DNA from: Sordaria brevicollis
Lineage: Eukaryota; Ascomycota; Sordariomycetes; Sordariales; Sordariaceae
Assembly (NCBI GenBank): GCA_033439795.1
Contig: JAUTDP010000011.1
Span: 1,054,001-1,118,000 of the forward strand
DNA: 64,000 nt
Direction of reading: 5' to 3'
Below the pieces are notes generated by a model, which was not told the origin of the DNA, made no database searches, and worked only from the letters and a program-made list of their open reading frames with translations. The position numbers were made by a program, and so were the translations under genes. Numbering within the stretch: the stretch's first letter is position 1; each line of letters begins with the position of its first letter. Positions 1-13,506 of the stretch are shown one piece after another.

Positions 1-417
1 TCAGCCATCCCGTTGCGGTAATCTTCCCGCTCCGTCAACGGCCCGCTCGCATTCCAGTTCCTCTCACTCTTCTGTCCGTCTTCAGGTTGCACAATCGACA
101 CCGTATCGTATGCGACTGGCCGGAAATCACCATGCTTATCTCCTCGCGATATAAATCTCAACAGTTGATCGCGGCGCTTCTTCGTTCACAATGCTCCTCA
201 GAGAGCTTTCATCATCTCCGTGGAGTGGAATGGCCAAGTCGCACTTAAACCTGGTATACCTGCTTGCTAACAGGAAACGACCTTCCGCTTTTGCCATCTT
301 TTCCAACGGTTTCCGAGTGCTACGGTAGTCTGCGAATGTGGCGAAAAGTCCTTCGTGTACTTACCTGCTGTTGCGATATCAATATCAAGAACTACTTATC
401 AACTTACCCTTCGCCAT
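1..417 (-). CDS. Partial two-exon gene of unknown function, apparent frameshift
   Basis: I do not recognise the product. Reading the minus strand, ATG at 417-415 opens a 10-nt first exon (408-417, M-A-K plus one base). A GTAAGT donor at 407 and a TTCGCAG acceptor at 330 define a 78-nt intron, and exon 2 continues in frame from 329 with coding-like composition (DYRSTRKPLEK, then FKCDLAIPLHGDDE). Near base 150 that frame meets a TAA after IYIAR. Shifting by one base reopens a natural-looking frame (RGDKHGDFRPVAYDTV) that stays open to base 1. This is either a real frameshift, a one-base assembly error or an unmodelled intron. The gene is truncated by the window edge, so length and family cannot be judged. 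Moderate-to-low confidence. Confidence 0.4.
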
Positions 418-1925
418 GTTTGCGCACTAGTCTGCGATGAAATAACATGATCTGTTGAGTGGACATGTGCGGACATGTTCAATTGTTGAGAGCGCGGCAG
501 CATAGGTCAAGCCAGCGTGGTCGTCCTGATGCCGTCTGTCGACACTGGAGTCTTTTCCGAATATCACCTTTGTCGGAATCCCGGCCGGAGTTCGGTTCGT
601 GACTGTCTCGGGAGTTTGCCGAAAAGGGTGTCGGCATGAACGGCAATTCCTTCGGAATATCGAAGATGGGGGAGTGGACGACTCTCCTCGTTTTTTTTCC
701 CCTTCACCTTCGGCCCCTGAAACGTGCCTGGGCCTTCTTGTCACTTCTCGCCAGGTTCCGAGCTGTCATTACGTAAGTTTGGAAGGGGAGAATATACTTT
801 AGCGTGAGTAGAAGTTGTGACACAACTGAAAGCGGACATGATGCCAGAATGGGATTAAATGGGTGGAATCGCTGCTCCAGTGTCTTGATGAGGCTTATGG
901 GGGCGCCCAGTGACCAAGGACTGCGCCTGGATGGAGCATTATCTCGGTATTTCCGTTCTTGAAGGCTTCGTTTATCTATCTTTGATCTTAGCCTCAATGC
1001 CATGAACCACAGAGCTCGCATCGCATCGGGTTTGTTAGGATGACCCGGAGATTTTGTTTTCATTGCTGACAACCTTGGCATGGTCTAGCCAAGGTTACTG
1101 GCGTGGAGATAGTCAGCGACATCGTTTCCAGGAAGGATAGCTCTCAACTTTGATCATGTCATTCAATCTCGCTTTCATTTTTGCTAACCTACGCCGCGCA
1201 CTCGCAAATGTCTGCGAGAAGCGGGCAATGGGCCATAACAAGTGGAGTGCTACTTGTCAAAGTGAAGACCCTGTCTTCCCCGGATTTGCACGCACGGACA
1301 GCTCCACGAACGGCTCCACGGAAGCCCGGTAAGGCTTGTGGGACCGGATGCCGAACGAACGACGGAGCGGGAGCCGGACGGGCCAATGCACGAAGGAAGA
1401 GAGTTCGGAGCTGAGCCCGTACGTAGAAGCGCGGGCTCCTGAAAACACATTTTCAGGAAAGATTGCGCAACTGGAAAAACTTGTCAATTTGCCTGCAGGA
1501 CAATTTTCGGGGCCATCTTGATTTGACGGGTTTTGGGTTTGTTTTGATGATTGACCCAACCTGTTGTCTCTCTTTCATCTCGCATCCAGACTGGCGCAGT
1601 GATGAGCCGCTGGCGACCCTGGAGAGTGGGTGGAAGCTTAGCAGCCTTGATGCAGACGCGGCTCATAGTGCCGGGCTATTCTCCAGACTCGGTCAAGTCT
1701 CTGCACGTCGCTTGTATATTGGCTCTGTAGATATGAAGCGGTGTGAGATCAAGTGTCCCTCTCTCAAAGCCATATCCAGTATAGCCCTGACTGTGATCTA
1801 GGCTTCTGGCCGGCGTTGGATCTGTCAAGCGAAGAATGCATCTATCTATTGCTCTGAGGTCAGCGTGTATTCACGCGATGTGTCTCATGGCGTCCGTGGA
1901 AACCTGAAACCCGTTTTGCACATTG

Positions 1926-1944
1926 CCCCCCCCCCCCCCCCCCC
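1926..1944. repeat. 19-nt poly-C run
   Basis: An uninterrupted run of 19 C on the plus strand in non-coding DNA. It is a likely site of length variation, sequencing error, or G-quadruplex formation on the minus strand. Confidence 0.9.
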
Positions 1945-4900
1945 GTCCGGAGTGTTTCTGTACCCGCAAGTTCTCAGCGTTTCATGGCTGGCGCGGAGAC
2001 ATGTCAAGATGTCTCCGCGTCACAACCTTGAGCAGCCCTGTTCACCACCAACCTGCGAGTACAACAACAGCGTCGTTGGGAATCGACCGTGCGCAATAGG
2101 GTTGTGATGGTGTGCGGCGAAGAAAGACTATTGGACCAGGAGGCCACTCCATGGCTACCTTGCTCGCCCGCGTGGACCGGTAGTGCGGTGGGGCCGGTGC
2201 CGGTGTGCCGGGGTTCCTGAAGAGGATTCTCGAGTACCTGGAACAACGGGAAGCTGGTCGAATGCGATGCAGAGATGATGATGCAGAGGATGGAAGTCAA
2301 CGAGGTAGACCTTGGTGATCAGGCGGACAAAAATACGTGGTAACTGAGCATACGTTGTGCTGCAGTGACCTGATTGCACCTCTCTCTGGGCTTGGGTACG
2401 CGCGGTCAGTTGTCGGGTCTATCGTGCTCCAGGCTTGTTTGGAAGAGTGAAAACAACGACTGAAGCCCAATTCGGAAGATGCAATCCAGATGCGGCTTTT
2501 CGAATAATGGATTTTGCCGCCGATCCTTCGTCATTCGGAATGATCAATCGAACTCGGTAGCTCGGGTAGGTAGCACAACGGCGAGAATCTATCCATCCTT
2601 GAAGGGTAAGGTGAAGCTGGTCTGGAACTGGAGCAATACCATAGCTGCCTGACGTCGAGTGGTCGATTTAGACTTTTTTAGGTGCTGACTGTGCGACCGG
2701 AGATCACTTTTCATCACTTCACGGCCATTGTAAAAAGCCACTCGTCGAACCGGCTTGAACATGGTGCGCATCACAGCTAGTGTACCTTTCAGTGACCGGT
2801 CGAATTGTCAAGCGAGGCGGTGGACGGCTTGTCTGAGTAGATGACTCCCGTCCTTGTGAGGGGTGTTTGAACGAAAAAGAATGTCGTCGCTTCAAAACGT
2901 CAGTATTTTGGAGATGTCAAGTACCCAGGCGAAATGTGATGGTATTAGTTCATCGATTGTGGGAGGAAGATGGGCAGACCGGACTTGGATAGATTAATTG
3001 AGGGGTGTGTGTGTGTGGGAGTGTTGCTGCTGAGGTCCGGGTTGGCTGACCCTCCTCTTCTCCCCACATAAAAGTGCAAGTGGTTTAAGTGGAAGGTGGG
3101 TCCATTAAGTGGAGCCTGCAGACCTGATGTTTTGCAGCAAGTGGAAGCCCGGTGACCAACCATTCGTCCCCCACCCGAGGGCATCGTCCCTTTAGCAACC
3201 TCCAGCTACGCTACGCTACACGCAACCACCAGACAATCATCTCGACGACAACAATCTTCGCCTTATCGCTCTAGAAACTTTCCCTTACCCATTTGAATCC
3301 ACATTCAACCTTTCTGGCGCCAATTTCCCTCAAAATCATTGAATAAACTGCCGCGCGATCTGGAGCTATTATCATCGCGGCCGCACATTTCCTGAGAAGA
3401 TGTGGGTTGCAGAGAGGCAACCTCAGCAAGGGAAGAGAAATGGGTCCTGATGAACCTTACTTCTCCAAAGTTTGGTTCTGGAGAGCATCTGTTTCGCTCA
3501 ATTCGACCCAGCCGGCACTCGTGCGATCCCCCGTGCGGGTGCGAGGCCATGGCAACGCCGGTCAAGCTATCTTGCGCAGCCTTCAGCATGTCCACAAACC
3601 ACGCTTCGGAGATACCATCTTTAACCCCCCGGAAATGCTACTGCAGATAGTATCGAGGTGAGCTTGAAAGCTACCGGTATTCCACAACTCGCACAAGGTG
3701 TCTGCACTTCATCACCTCTTTTCCTCGAACCATTGCCGCTCCTGCATAGCTCGCTTCTCCGCCTTGCTGTTTCCACACCTAGACCTCGAGACAACCGGGT
3801 CAACAGCTCTCCTCTTTCTCAGCCACCCCCTTCGTCTGAACTTACCTCAAGCTAGAGACTAGCATATCCGAGCTGGTTCACCGGACGCCCGCAAGTTGGC
3901 TTCGGCGAGGCTAAGCTCGAAACTTGGTGTCGGATCCTCTTGGGTGGAACTGTTCTAGCGCGGATACCATCTTTGTTCTCGAAAGCGACCGTCATTCCAA
4001 CCTCCTTCCTTTTACTGATCCTCTTTCAGCATTGATCATCATCTTGTTCAATGAGGGTTGGTGAGGCCCTGGACGGGCCCGCACGTGGAGGAGGGGGGCC
4101 GTTCTTGGCTAGCAGGAGCTGCAGGGGAAAGTTACCAACTGAGTCTAGCCCCGCTGGCTGATGTCGCCGTCGTCGTCGTCAACAGGACAGAGAACTCACG
4201 ATTGTCCGATGGCTTCCAGGTACGTATCTTCATTGGCCTGAAACTGCGCTGAAACACATCAACCACCTCAACAGCATCTTCTGCCTGCTCGTGATCATGC
4301 CTCGCTAGGCCCATTCTGCAATGCGATGCAAGACACGCACACATCGCACACGTCACACATGTGTTCAAAATGTGAGTTAAATATGTACCCTCTACTATTT
4401 CGTTAGTGGTTGCAGCTTTTTTTTTTTTGAGGGCCCCTCCATCTCCTGTTTTGTCACACCAAAGGATGGATATGACGAAGTATATGGGAGAACACAAATT
4501 GTCTTCGTTCATCTCGCATAACCAACAGCCCTTCTCCAAGAGCTATACCCTGCCATACTGTATACATCTACGGACGAACTATTGGTACGCAACATGATTA
4601 GCTGGCGTACGAGTCCCGTTGCAATGGGATGTGGCGTCATCCGCTGGAACTACCGGCCCGTACCACCGATCAATGTTTGCCATCTTACCAATTGATCCTC
4701 CTTCAACAACAGCTCACGAAGAATAGGAGTTATCAATATCAAAAGCCACGGAGATTAGCACGTCATCACAACATGATCACCTTGCTTTCATACATTGACC
4801 AAGCGTCACGCATGGCCTATCTCACGGACTCTCATCTGATAGCTAACATATCCTAGAGGAATCACGATAACGAGCTGACCATGAACTACATCAAGTGTTC

Positions 4901-6455
4901 CTCATGCCAAAGGCTCGAGCCTAGTTCGTGTACGTTAAGAAAATGCACGGCCAAGCCCTATTCCCATTAAGAATGACCTTGTGGCTCGGATCATCAAGTG
5001 ATTGGTCAATTGCACTGCACAACCAACCTCCGAATCCAACCGCAACTCTAACAGGAAATCCCACGAAATACAAGCGACCCGTAACGGCACAGTTCACACC
5101 TTCTCGCTCGTTATTTCACAAGAGAACCACGGTACTAAGCTGCAAACTCGCGGGGTCACATTGTGTGCCGGTTAGTGTTGCATTCTTCCACTCCTTCCAC
5201 GCCCTAACTACAGTGCACTACCGTGACCACATACACATATTACATGATGCATTGCAGCTGCATCTGGGATACAACGTCTATTTACAGCAAACGCATCTGG
5301 GACAAGAGACGAGAGTTAGAAACAACTACGACCTCGTTTCGGACTGTTCTCACGGAGAGAAATGTTTCATGACAACGAAACATGCACCGCCTATATCGAG
5401 TTATCTGACTGATGTCTCGGGTTGTTCAGACGGTGGGCGCACAGGTACGTACAGCTCGCTAAACACCATACCGATTTAAAATCTCAATATCTTCAACTTT
5501 GGTGTTCATGGATGGCACACCATATTGACCGCTATTATGCAAGCTGCATTATTGCTGCTGTTGGTTGCCCAGCGGACTTTACTAAATACCGATGACTGGA
5601 TATCATCAAAATCTGGATATGTTTCTCAATGACAGTTATAGGGGGCGCATTGTATGAACAAGGAACATGCAGATCCAGACTATAATATTGCATAACTCGG
5701 AAATGGCTAACAAGAACACGGGATCGCATTGGAGCGGCAGAAGTCAAAACAATGGGAATAGGTGACGAAAACGAAGTCTTCAGCAAAGTGGTACCGTTCC
5801 TACATTACCGTTCCTGCATATGCTGCGGTGCCGTTCGGCAAACGCATCTCTTTCAAAATTTGCGAGGCAAGTAAGGCGGTCTGCAACTCTCAAGACGACA
5901 TCCAACAAGAACAGAGCTTCGCAAAAAAGTCAATACGCAAAAGTCGCCGGCCGCAAAGTTCCTTGATATCGAAACGTTGCAGAGATGGCTGGTTTCACCC
6001 ACTGAAAGGGGAGGCAAGATGTTGATGAGTGTCTCATCAGAGTTTCTTCCGTCCACACACCAGACTACCTCATTCCGTCCCGCAGAGTCAGATCCTACTT
6101 CCCTTACATGCCATACGTACGCTTAATCTTGACAGCGCAGCTAATCGCATCAAAAGTTAGCTCCAAAGGTCCTCGGATGACGGGAGCCTTCTGTCCTGTC
6201 ACAGGCCGTGTGATGGGCCGCGTAGATGCATCACTCGACACTCCCCGGGGGAACCATCACGACGAGAGAGCTGCCATGATCCAGAACATCACCACCCATC
6301 GTGTCTACGTGGCAAACTCTCGAGCTCTTTGGATCCCAGAGACCACCGGTGTTCCTGGGCCGCCGGCTCGAGGCTGCCATCGGCTTACCGCCCTCCTACA
6401 CACGAGTTATGGACTTTGAATGGCAGCTCTGTTGTTGGTATCTGCCCGGTGGTAC

Positions 6456-6473
6456 CTAGACCAAGTGGTCTAG
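6456..6473. repeat. Perfect 8-bp-arm palindrome
   Basis: CTAGACCA-AG-TGGTCTAG is a perfect inverted repeat with 8-bp arms and a 2-nt centre, in non-coding DNA. It could be a dimeric protein-binding site. No role is shown by context. Confidence 0.7.
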
Positions 6474-9400
6474 ACTGACTCTGGAGCATTTCCTCCATGG
6501 CTTGAGCCATCTCAATGCTTCTAGGCCGGAGTTCGGCACCATGGCAGCTGGTCTGGACCATCATGACAAGGAGGCCACGCGGTTCCTATGACTAAAAGGC
6601 AGGAGCTCTGTCGATCCAGGCTATCGACAAGGAGTTTTCCCACGCCCCAAGCGCCCCCAGCAGCTCCGGGGCATCAGGACCATTCACTCACAGCCAGTCA
6701 TTGCCTTTCTGGTCCTTGGACCTCGAACAGCTAGTCGCCACAAGGTCCACATCATCAGTTTGTAGGAGCCAAGCGGGCTAAGGACCAGGAGATGCTGATC
6801 CAGTTCTGGGTTCTGAGTGGATAGAAGGAGCATCCAGCACTTCGGGTCATTGACCTGGTTTGTGCTTCTTGGCCGCTGATAGTCTAATGACTGTGGAATG
6901 GGTTCGAGCCTGGAGGAATAGCACTGACGGCGGCATCAGGTCTCCCAACATTCCAGGCAGTTCCTGGTGCTATCGACATCTCTTTTGGTTAGAACCAGCT
7001 TGACCATGTGCTGCCACCCACCGGGAGAGAGATGAGCCCGTCTGAGTTCACTGAAGGCAACCCCTTCCCTTGAGCATAACTATGAGCATCCCGTGGACAT
7101 TTCAAGTAAGCATCTCTCTCAGCTGATGGCTCAGAGGCATTGAAAGGGGCCAGATAAGTGTAACGCCACAGCCACGCGAACCAACGTCAACATGGATTTT
7201 CGGAACTGGAAACTCAGTAGTAAGGTGGTAGGGCACAAGGCACCCACGTAAGTTGAACCCTTCATGCCGCATAAGGCTGTCGTGTTCGCTCATTTCACGC
7301 TCGGCTCCCCTTTCAGAACACTTATTCGGGCAAAGCCCAGGTCCCCAAAGGAGCTACTTATGGCAGGCACATTGTCGCATAAGTGGCGGAGTAGTTCATG
7401 CATGAACTAGCCTAGAGGCTCCACGGAGATGGTAAGATGTCAGGTAAAGGTCCGTAGGGTCGGGCTTTTCCGCCAAAGACCCTCTGGCCACTCGGTTTTT
7501 GTCAAAGATCCAGCATGGCTGTTGCCTCTTGATTGGCAGTAGCGGAAAGAGCACATGGGAAAGACTACGTACCTGCAGTGCTAGAGGCAGGTAAATTGCA
7601 GCAATCGCCCTCGTCCGGATGGAAGATCGTCCATGGGAATCTGGTAAGGCAGTGAAGATGGACGAAGGGAAGCTCGGAGCACGGGCATTTCATCGCCCGA
7701 TCTGCGTGCAGCATAAAGAATGACGCCAGAGAGATTTTGCCAAACTGGACCTCTTTCAGGGCGTCAAGGTAAGAAAGGCTGCTGCAGGGGCAACTGCAAT
7801 CGTCGCAATTCCCCTGCAGCAGAGTCGGGTTTGGCAGTCATGCATTGCTTCCTTCTTGTTTTCCAGGCCGGCCGTACCTGCACTTCCATTCCTGCACCAC
7901 CCGCAAGAGCCAAGAAGTGCAGTTGCCAACCTCGAAACCCGGAGTCTACTCCGATCCGGCTCCGGCCGGACTCGCTCCTGCCTGCTACTAACCCAGACTG
8001 TCTTCCACGACCATCCCTACCCTGCTGAATCCCGAACCGGAGAAGGATCGTTCCTTCCCTCCTAACCCAGGCACTGCTCGTCAGGTGAGGAAGGAAGGAA
8101 TAACCGGGGTACGTATTAAATGCATCCTGTGTGGTGGCCAAGTGGCTGCCTTGCTCAGTCTCGCCATTTCTCTTTCCAGTAACAACCATCTTCAACAAGG
8201 CATCCTTATCCGAATCCTTCCAGGGACGAGGAGGGATCAGGATGTTGTGCGTCGCAGCCGTCCCCCATCTCTTGCAGCTGGAATCTTCACCGTTGTGGGG
8301 ACAATGCGAACATGTGTGGTGTGGAGTCCCGGGTCCGGGTGGTGTGCGAACCTCAAGGAAGACACGGGCTGGGCGGATGCAGGGCGGGTGTTGCATCAGG
8401 AACACACCTCCAAGCTTCAATGATAACACCAATCTCAGATGGACGAACGACAAGAAAAACCGTTGATAGGTCGCAATGGTGTGGGTGGTATGGTATGTCA
8501 ACGACAACACCCACCTGTTCGCATTCAGTACGTAGCAACCTGGAGAAGCTCACGGGCCTTTCTCGTTTTGTCAAAAGAAAATCTGACATATCTCTTTTTT
8601 TTTTCTCCTCTTACTATTCGCACTTCGGAATCGGGCCCTTGCTCTCTACCCCTCGTTCCTTCGGTTCTTCATCTCTTTTTCAGTTCGTCATTTCGGGCCT
8701 CGTTAGCGGGCCGACCCTTTCTCACTCACTTTTTTCCTGTCTGTCTTTTTTCTCATTTTGGCAAGGGGGCAGACAGGCGTGACAGGCTCGGATACAACAA
8801 AATTGAAAACTGACAGTTCGACGACACAAAAGAGAACTAGCGGCCCTTCGGTGAAGGCCTCTGTTTGGTTTAGTGTTTGGGATTAGTTGAAAGGACGGAC
8901 ATCATGATCTGATACTACATGATGACATACTATGTACTGTGTAAGACGCTAACGTTTAGACAGGTCAAGCTGATGGAGTTTTCGTTAGTCGTTAGTGTTC
9001 CGCTCGGACCTTTTTTTCGTCTCTTTCGATAGTCTCGAAGGAAATGGAAACCGGGCAGAACAGGATCAACGAGAGAACACTCGCGCTAGAAGCACTAGAA
9101 GCCTTCAGGCCATGTGGATCATTCATGGATTCTTTTCTGATCGTTCGCTCAACGGCCACCACTGCCTATTTCGTTCGGAGATGTCATGCTCTCGACAATG
9201 ATGACGGGATGATGGTGGAGGTCTTTGAAAAAGGTGAAGTTCATGTCATCTTCAAACTAGCTCCATACCTAATTGCCATCCATTTCTATTTTGCCCCAAA
9301 TTGTCAGTCCCACACATGGTACCTGAACGGAATCCCGATGGCTTGCGTTACTGGCTTGGCGTGTGGGGAGAATGGAATGCCATCAATTCATCAAATCCAG

Positions 9401-11269
9401 GAACCAGGCACAACCGAACCAGGGTCCGTCCGTTCTTCAAATGGACTACCGACCACCAAAAAACCACGTTGTGTGACAGACTGACAGCCCTCGCCGAAGT
9501 GTCGACAGGTGAGACAAAGCTATCAAGGACCGGATTTATAGAGGGCTGATTGGATATCTTTTCTCGCACCCAGCTGGCTTTCGCGCTACTGTCGGTTATT
9601 TGAGCACGTGTATTTTGCCTAAACAACCTTGGCCTGCTTCGGTCGCATTCGCTTGACTTTGGCTTGGCCTTGGCTTAGGGTTGCTCCCGCTGTTTTAGTA
9701 CAAGTAACTACAAACTGTGTGGAGTTTTCTAAATCTAGGGTCGGTCACCCGTTCAGGGCAGACGTCCACCGGAAACGATGTTGGACGGCTGACGTTGAAA
9801 GTTTCGGGGACGGGGGACGGCGAGACTCCATCACAGTAAGTATCATGATCTTTTTGGTGTTTGCGATTCTTCTGGGCGAAACCCAAAACTGAGATCGATC
9901 AGCAATGACAGTACTCGTCTCCCCTTTTACTTATCTTCCAACGCCGGTTTGCGTCATTGCTGCTACCCGGACCCTTCTCCTCAGCCCTTTTCCATCATTG
10001 ATCTGCATTTTTTTTGTCCTGATCCAGACATTCTTCCAGAAAGTCGTTGTCCCTGGCTAGAACCCAGACATATTCTATCACGCTGTCATACACCTGTCAT
10101 TCGTAGAACAGCTCGGAGAAATCAGAGTGATCTCCGTCTCCGTCCATCCGAAGTCGACACACCGGTTTCCCCATATCTTACATACCACACAGTTCAAGTG
10201 AACCTTCGGGGGGTTGTTCAACGTCCGCCCCTTGTTTTATAGCTTTCAGCTCCGGGATACACAGTAAGTATGGGGTAAAGATGATTGAGAGTTGTAAGAA
10301 AGGTATACAAACCCCAGCATACCAACATGTGGTCAAACCTCCCGTCCGCTCATCCGTTGCTCGCCCACTTTCTTCTACACGCTACATTACAAAGTCCATG
10401 CGTGCCACCACCGGCCGGTCGGTCTAGGTCCAGCCCCCATCCCAAGACAAATCCTAGTTCAGCGTGTCCAAAAAGCAAGTCACCGGGGCCATGGCCGAGG
10501 GTTGCCTTGTGTACAACGTGGTGAATGGACGGGAGTGAGCATTGACTGTTCTGGGGTCTGGACAATGAGATCCTTCCGGAATCCGGGCACTCCCACTTCG
10601 CGTCACCTTTCACATGGAGAAGTCTCCTGTCTTCCCCATGACATCTCATTCTTTGAACGCCTCCCACACGTGGTAGACATTGATCTGGACTTCTTTCCAA
10701 GAACCAGATTCCCCAAACACGCCACAGCCCCAAACCTAAAAAAGGCGAAACAGACGGCTTGTTTGGGAAACGTGTCAACCTTGAAAAGCACCTGACGTCG
10801 GAGCCACCAACTAGTAACACTAACACTAACACTCCAGCCCTCGTCCCTCGTAACCCTAGCCGGGCCTTGTGCGAAAGCAAAGAAATGGGTCAAGTCCGAT
10901 CGGATCACTCACCATGGAGCATTCGACCGTTAGCAAATGTTGCGTCCAGCCGGATTTCAGTTACCGGACTGGGAAGGCAGCGCCGATGACTGGAGAGTTG
11001 GGAGATCGGGACGGAGATCTTAACACCAAGGGACTAGAGCCGGAGGGCGGTCCGAAATGAGGCCGAGGGGTGCGAGTCCGAGGGGATTTCCATACTCTAA
11101 CTAACTCGGAGAATAAGAGGTGGAGACTCAAAGATTGACGAGTTGGAGGTCTACGAGCATGTCATCATCGCCAACGACAGAACAACTGAGGAGGTGTATC
11201 TATCGCAGGTGAGTAATGCAGATGCGTTGGAGCTTATAGGTAGATCGACGAAAGCCAGCTTTCAATCAA

Positions 11270-11354
11270 GGGCGTGTGGCTCAGTTGGTAGAGCGTTCGC
11301 TTAGCATACTCCCCTGTATGCGAAAGGTCCTGGGTTCGATTCCCAGCTCGTCCA
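11270..11354 (+). tRNA. tRNA-Ala(AGC) with a 12-nt intron
   Basis: A full cloverleaf can be drawn. The acceptor GGGCGTG pairs with CTCGTCC, with one T-T mismatch, and keeps the G3-U70 pair that alanyl-tRNA synthetase recognises. The D arm is GGCTCAGTTGGTAGAGC, the anticodon stem TTCGC/GCGAA with anticodon AGC at 11303-11305, and the T arm CTGGG-TTCGATT-CCCAG. The loop holds 12 extra bases (11307-11318) right after position 37, the canonical nuclear tRNA intron site. The discriminator is A (11354). A T-rich stretch that can terminate RNA polymerase III follows. Confidence 0.92.
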
Positions 11355-12121
11355 CGATTTCTCTCTTTTGCGAATTTGCATTTGGACATCATTTCTTTTT
11401 GAGGTGTTCGCCAGCATTTGCATTGTGGTCGTTCTCTTTTTGCTGAAAAGGTCGAGAGTGTAAATACTTTGCAGAAATGGGGTTGGCATCGTGATTTTGA
11501 TGATACGGAAGTGACCGGTATTGGTCTCTAGTATTTCGAGACCTTCCGCACGGAAGGTGACTATCGCAATCCAGGAATATAACAAGTACTCGCTCGAACA
11601 CCGCGCAATTATCAACATCAATTATTCTATGCACGCACCTACTTCTGTGAAAGATACCTGAAGTCGTGTCAAAGAACGGCCACTCCTCGCCCGTGTTGAC
11701 ATTGCGAGCATGGAACCACGACGGCTAAATGTATTGAGAAAAACGTTCCGAGAACCGTTCAGGGAGTATAATAGTCGTTGCGTCAAGACTCACCGTTCTC
11801 GACAATGTCGGCCTTCTTCTGAACTCCTCGTGAACAGGTGCAAGCCTATCGGGATACCAGAAGTTATGGCAGCTGGCTTTATGGTACAACTCGGTATCCA
11901 GACCAAGCCATACCTCCTAACAAAAAAACAGACTGATCAGTTCAAGTTGTACATTCGCCCCATGGAAAATAACCACAGTCAACTTGACCTGTTAGCATGG
12001 CGATATCGAGCTAGCTGTTCTTAAGAGTTGCGCTGTGAGCTTCGCTGCAAAACTATTCGGTTGCAAGGGAACGAGGAAGTATTAGCAGAAGGCTGTTATG
12101 TGTAAGGACTAACATGTAAAA
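11355..12121. other. Intergenic, no gene seen
   Basis: This stretch holds the tRNA-Ala terminator region (CTCTTTT near 11365) and only short, domain-less open frames. The longest, at 11710-12024 on the plus strand, ends just before the MITE and shows nothing recognisable. Confidence 0.5.
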
Positions 12122-12597
12122 GGTCCTACCTACTCGGGCCTCGTAAGACCTAAGGTAGTGTTTATTTCCCCACGATCTGGCGTAAACACCCCCTTTTTCT
12201 CACGTATGCGTAAATAAAAAACCGCGTTTGTTTAAAAATCGTAAATAGGGTATAATATCGACCCCCCTCAAATAGCCTCGCCGAGCCTTATATACCTGGC
12301 GTAAATCGTTTTATTTTATATGGGGGACTTTGCGCCAAATCACGAAAAGTGATACACGCCCTAAAAAATCGCAAATAGGCGTACGAATTATATATCGTTA
12401 TTATTTCCGGCTAAACAAAGAAAAAAAAAAAAGAAGAAAAAGCAGAAAAAAAAAGTTGAAGGGGGGTATAGATAGAAATACGCCGCATAAGTAATATAGC
12501 CCGAGCTTTTTTCGTAAATAATATACGCTAGGTTGGGTTTACGCCAAATCGTGGGCAAATAAATACTACCTAACGAGATAGGCCAGTAGGTAAGACC
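12122..12597. mobile_element. RIP-altered MITE, about 476 bp, long terminal inverted repeats
   Basis: The two ends are inverted copies. The left end starts GGTCCTACCTACT; the reverse complement of the right end starts GGTCTTACCTACT. Further in, a block of about 35 bp (AGGTAGTRTTTATTT, then CCCACGATYTGGCGTAAAC) matches with only a few differences. The interior has no coding capacity, is AT-rich with poly-A/T tracts, and repeats CGTAAATA-like words, suggesting RIP of a non-autonomous DNA element. The target duplication is unclear, so the superfamily is not assigned. Confidence 0.75.
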
Positions 12598-13506
12598 CTG
12601 CTAAATTGTAGGAGGATACTCACAACTAGATGCTGGTAGTATTAATATCTACTTTCTGAGGATAGGTAGAGTAGAAAAAGCCGGAAACAAAAGTACCCCG
12701 GTAAACATATATGAGTTCCCATCCATGAATTTATTGTTCGCAGTGCTCAACGTCGTTTCTCCGCGGATAGTGGTTTTGTTATGGGATCAATATCGGACGC
12801 TGGGGATACTCCTTGGGGGATCTGCTTGATACTTCTAGTTATGATGGCCAGACCAATGACACCAGGTGACGGATTCTGGACCTATCCGCAACTTACCAGA
12901 TCACCAGTCTTCCCGTCAAGTGAGAGCTCGAAGACACTACCCATTGCTTCAATTCGCGTACAATTTTGGCTACGCATGACCGGGGTCTGTCTAGTCAGCT
13001 GTCCTGCACAGAGCTGTTCAATGTCCCCGGTGCTCGAACGGAACATCGATGCATCGTACGAACCCGGCGAGTCTTCAGTAGGCAGGAGATGTTGAAGTTC
13101 ATGGACCCAGAAGTGGCACGAACGTCGCAGAAAAGGAGAAACCACGAGGATGAGGTGATGCGCGCTTCTGCATCGCAATTGCAAGCGCACGTGGTTCAGG
13201 AGATGCATGTTTCCTCATCACGTCACCACCATGACAAACATGGCTGCGATGTGCAGCGCTGCAACGATCCGCAATCGCAATTTCAGCAAAGTTACAATTC
13301 TTATTTCCGTTGAGATTTGCTCGGTAGCTTCCGAGTGTTCACCATGAAGAATGCGTACGAACTGTTGAAGTGTCATTATGCATTATCGTCGGCGTAGGTG
13401 CTGGTTTATATTGCATATAATGCAGTTTGCCCGTTTGGATATATAACCTCTTAATTTGGGCTAGCTTCCAACAATTCGCTACGACAGTTGATCAACAGCT
13501 GTAAAA
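12598..13506. other. Intergenic, no gene seen
   Basis: Ordinary-composition DNA between the MITE and tRNA-Asp. Overlapping short open frames on both strands (about 12780-13310) show no domain or convincing start context. Confidence 0.5.

Larger units (their letters stand above)
418..11269. other. Gene-poor stretch, about 10.9 kb
   Basis: I find no supportable protein gene here. Open frames are short, overlap on both strands and have no recognisable domain. Base composition is ordinary and not RIP-like. Several segments resemble fungal 5' leaders or promoters, being pyrimidine-rich and CA-rich: about 3190-3860, 8590-8760 and 9950-10040. There is a short GT run near 3005-3016 and an AACACT-type triplication near 10813-10830. 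Large promoters, untranslated leaders or long non-coding transcripts are possible, but the sequence alone does not show them. Confidence 0.5.

Noticed and set aside
4928..5479. 183-codon plus-strand open frame
   Set aside because: Low-information composition rich in His, Thr and Ser without motif or conserved start; no supporting signals.
7764..8510. 248-codon minus-strand open frame
   Set aside because: Overlaps long frames on the other strand, has no domain, skewed Arg/Gly/Ser/His composition and no splice or start context; looks like a chance frame in GC-rich DNA.
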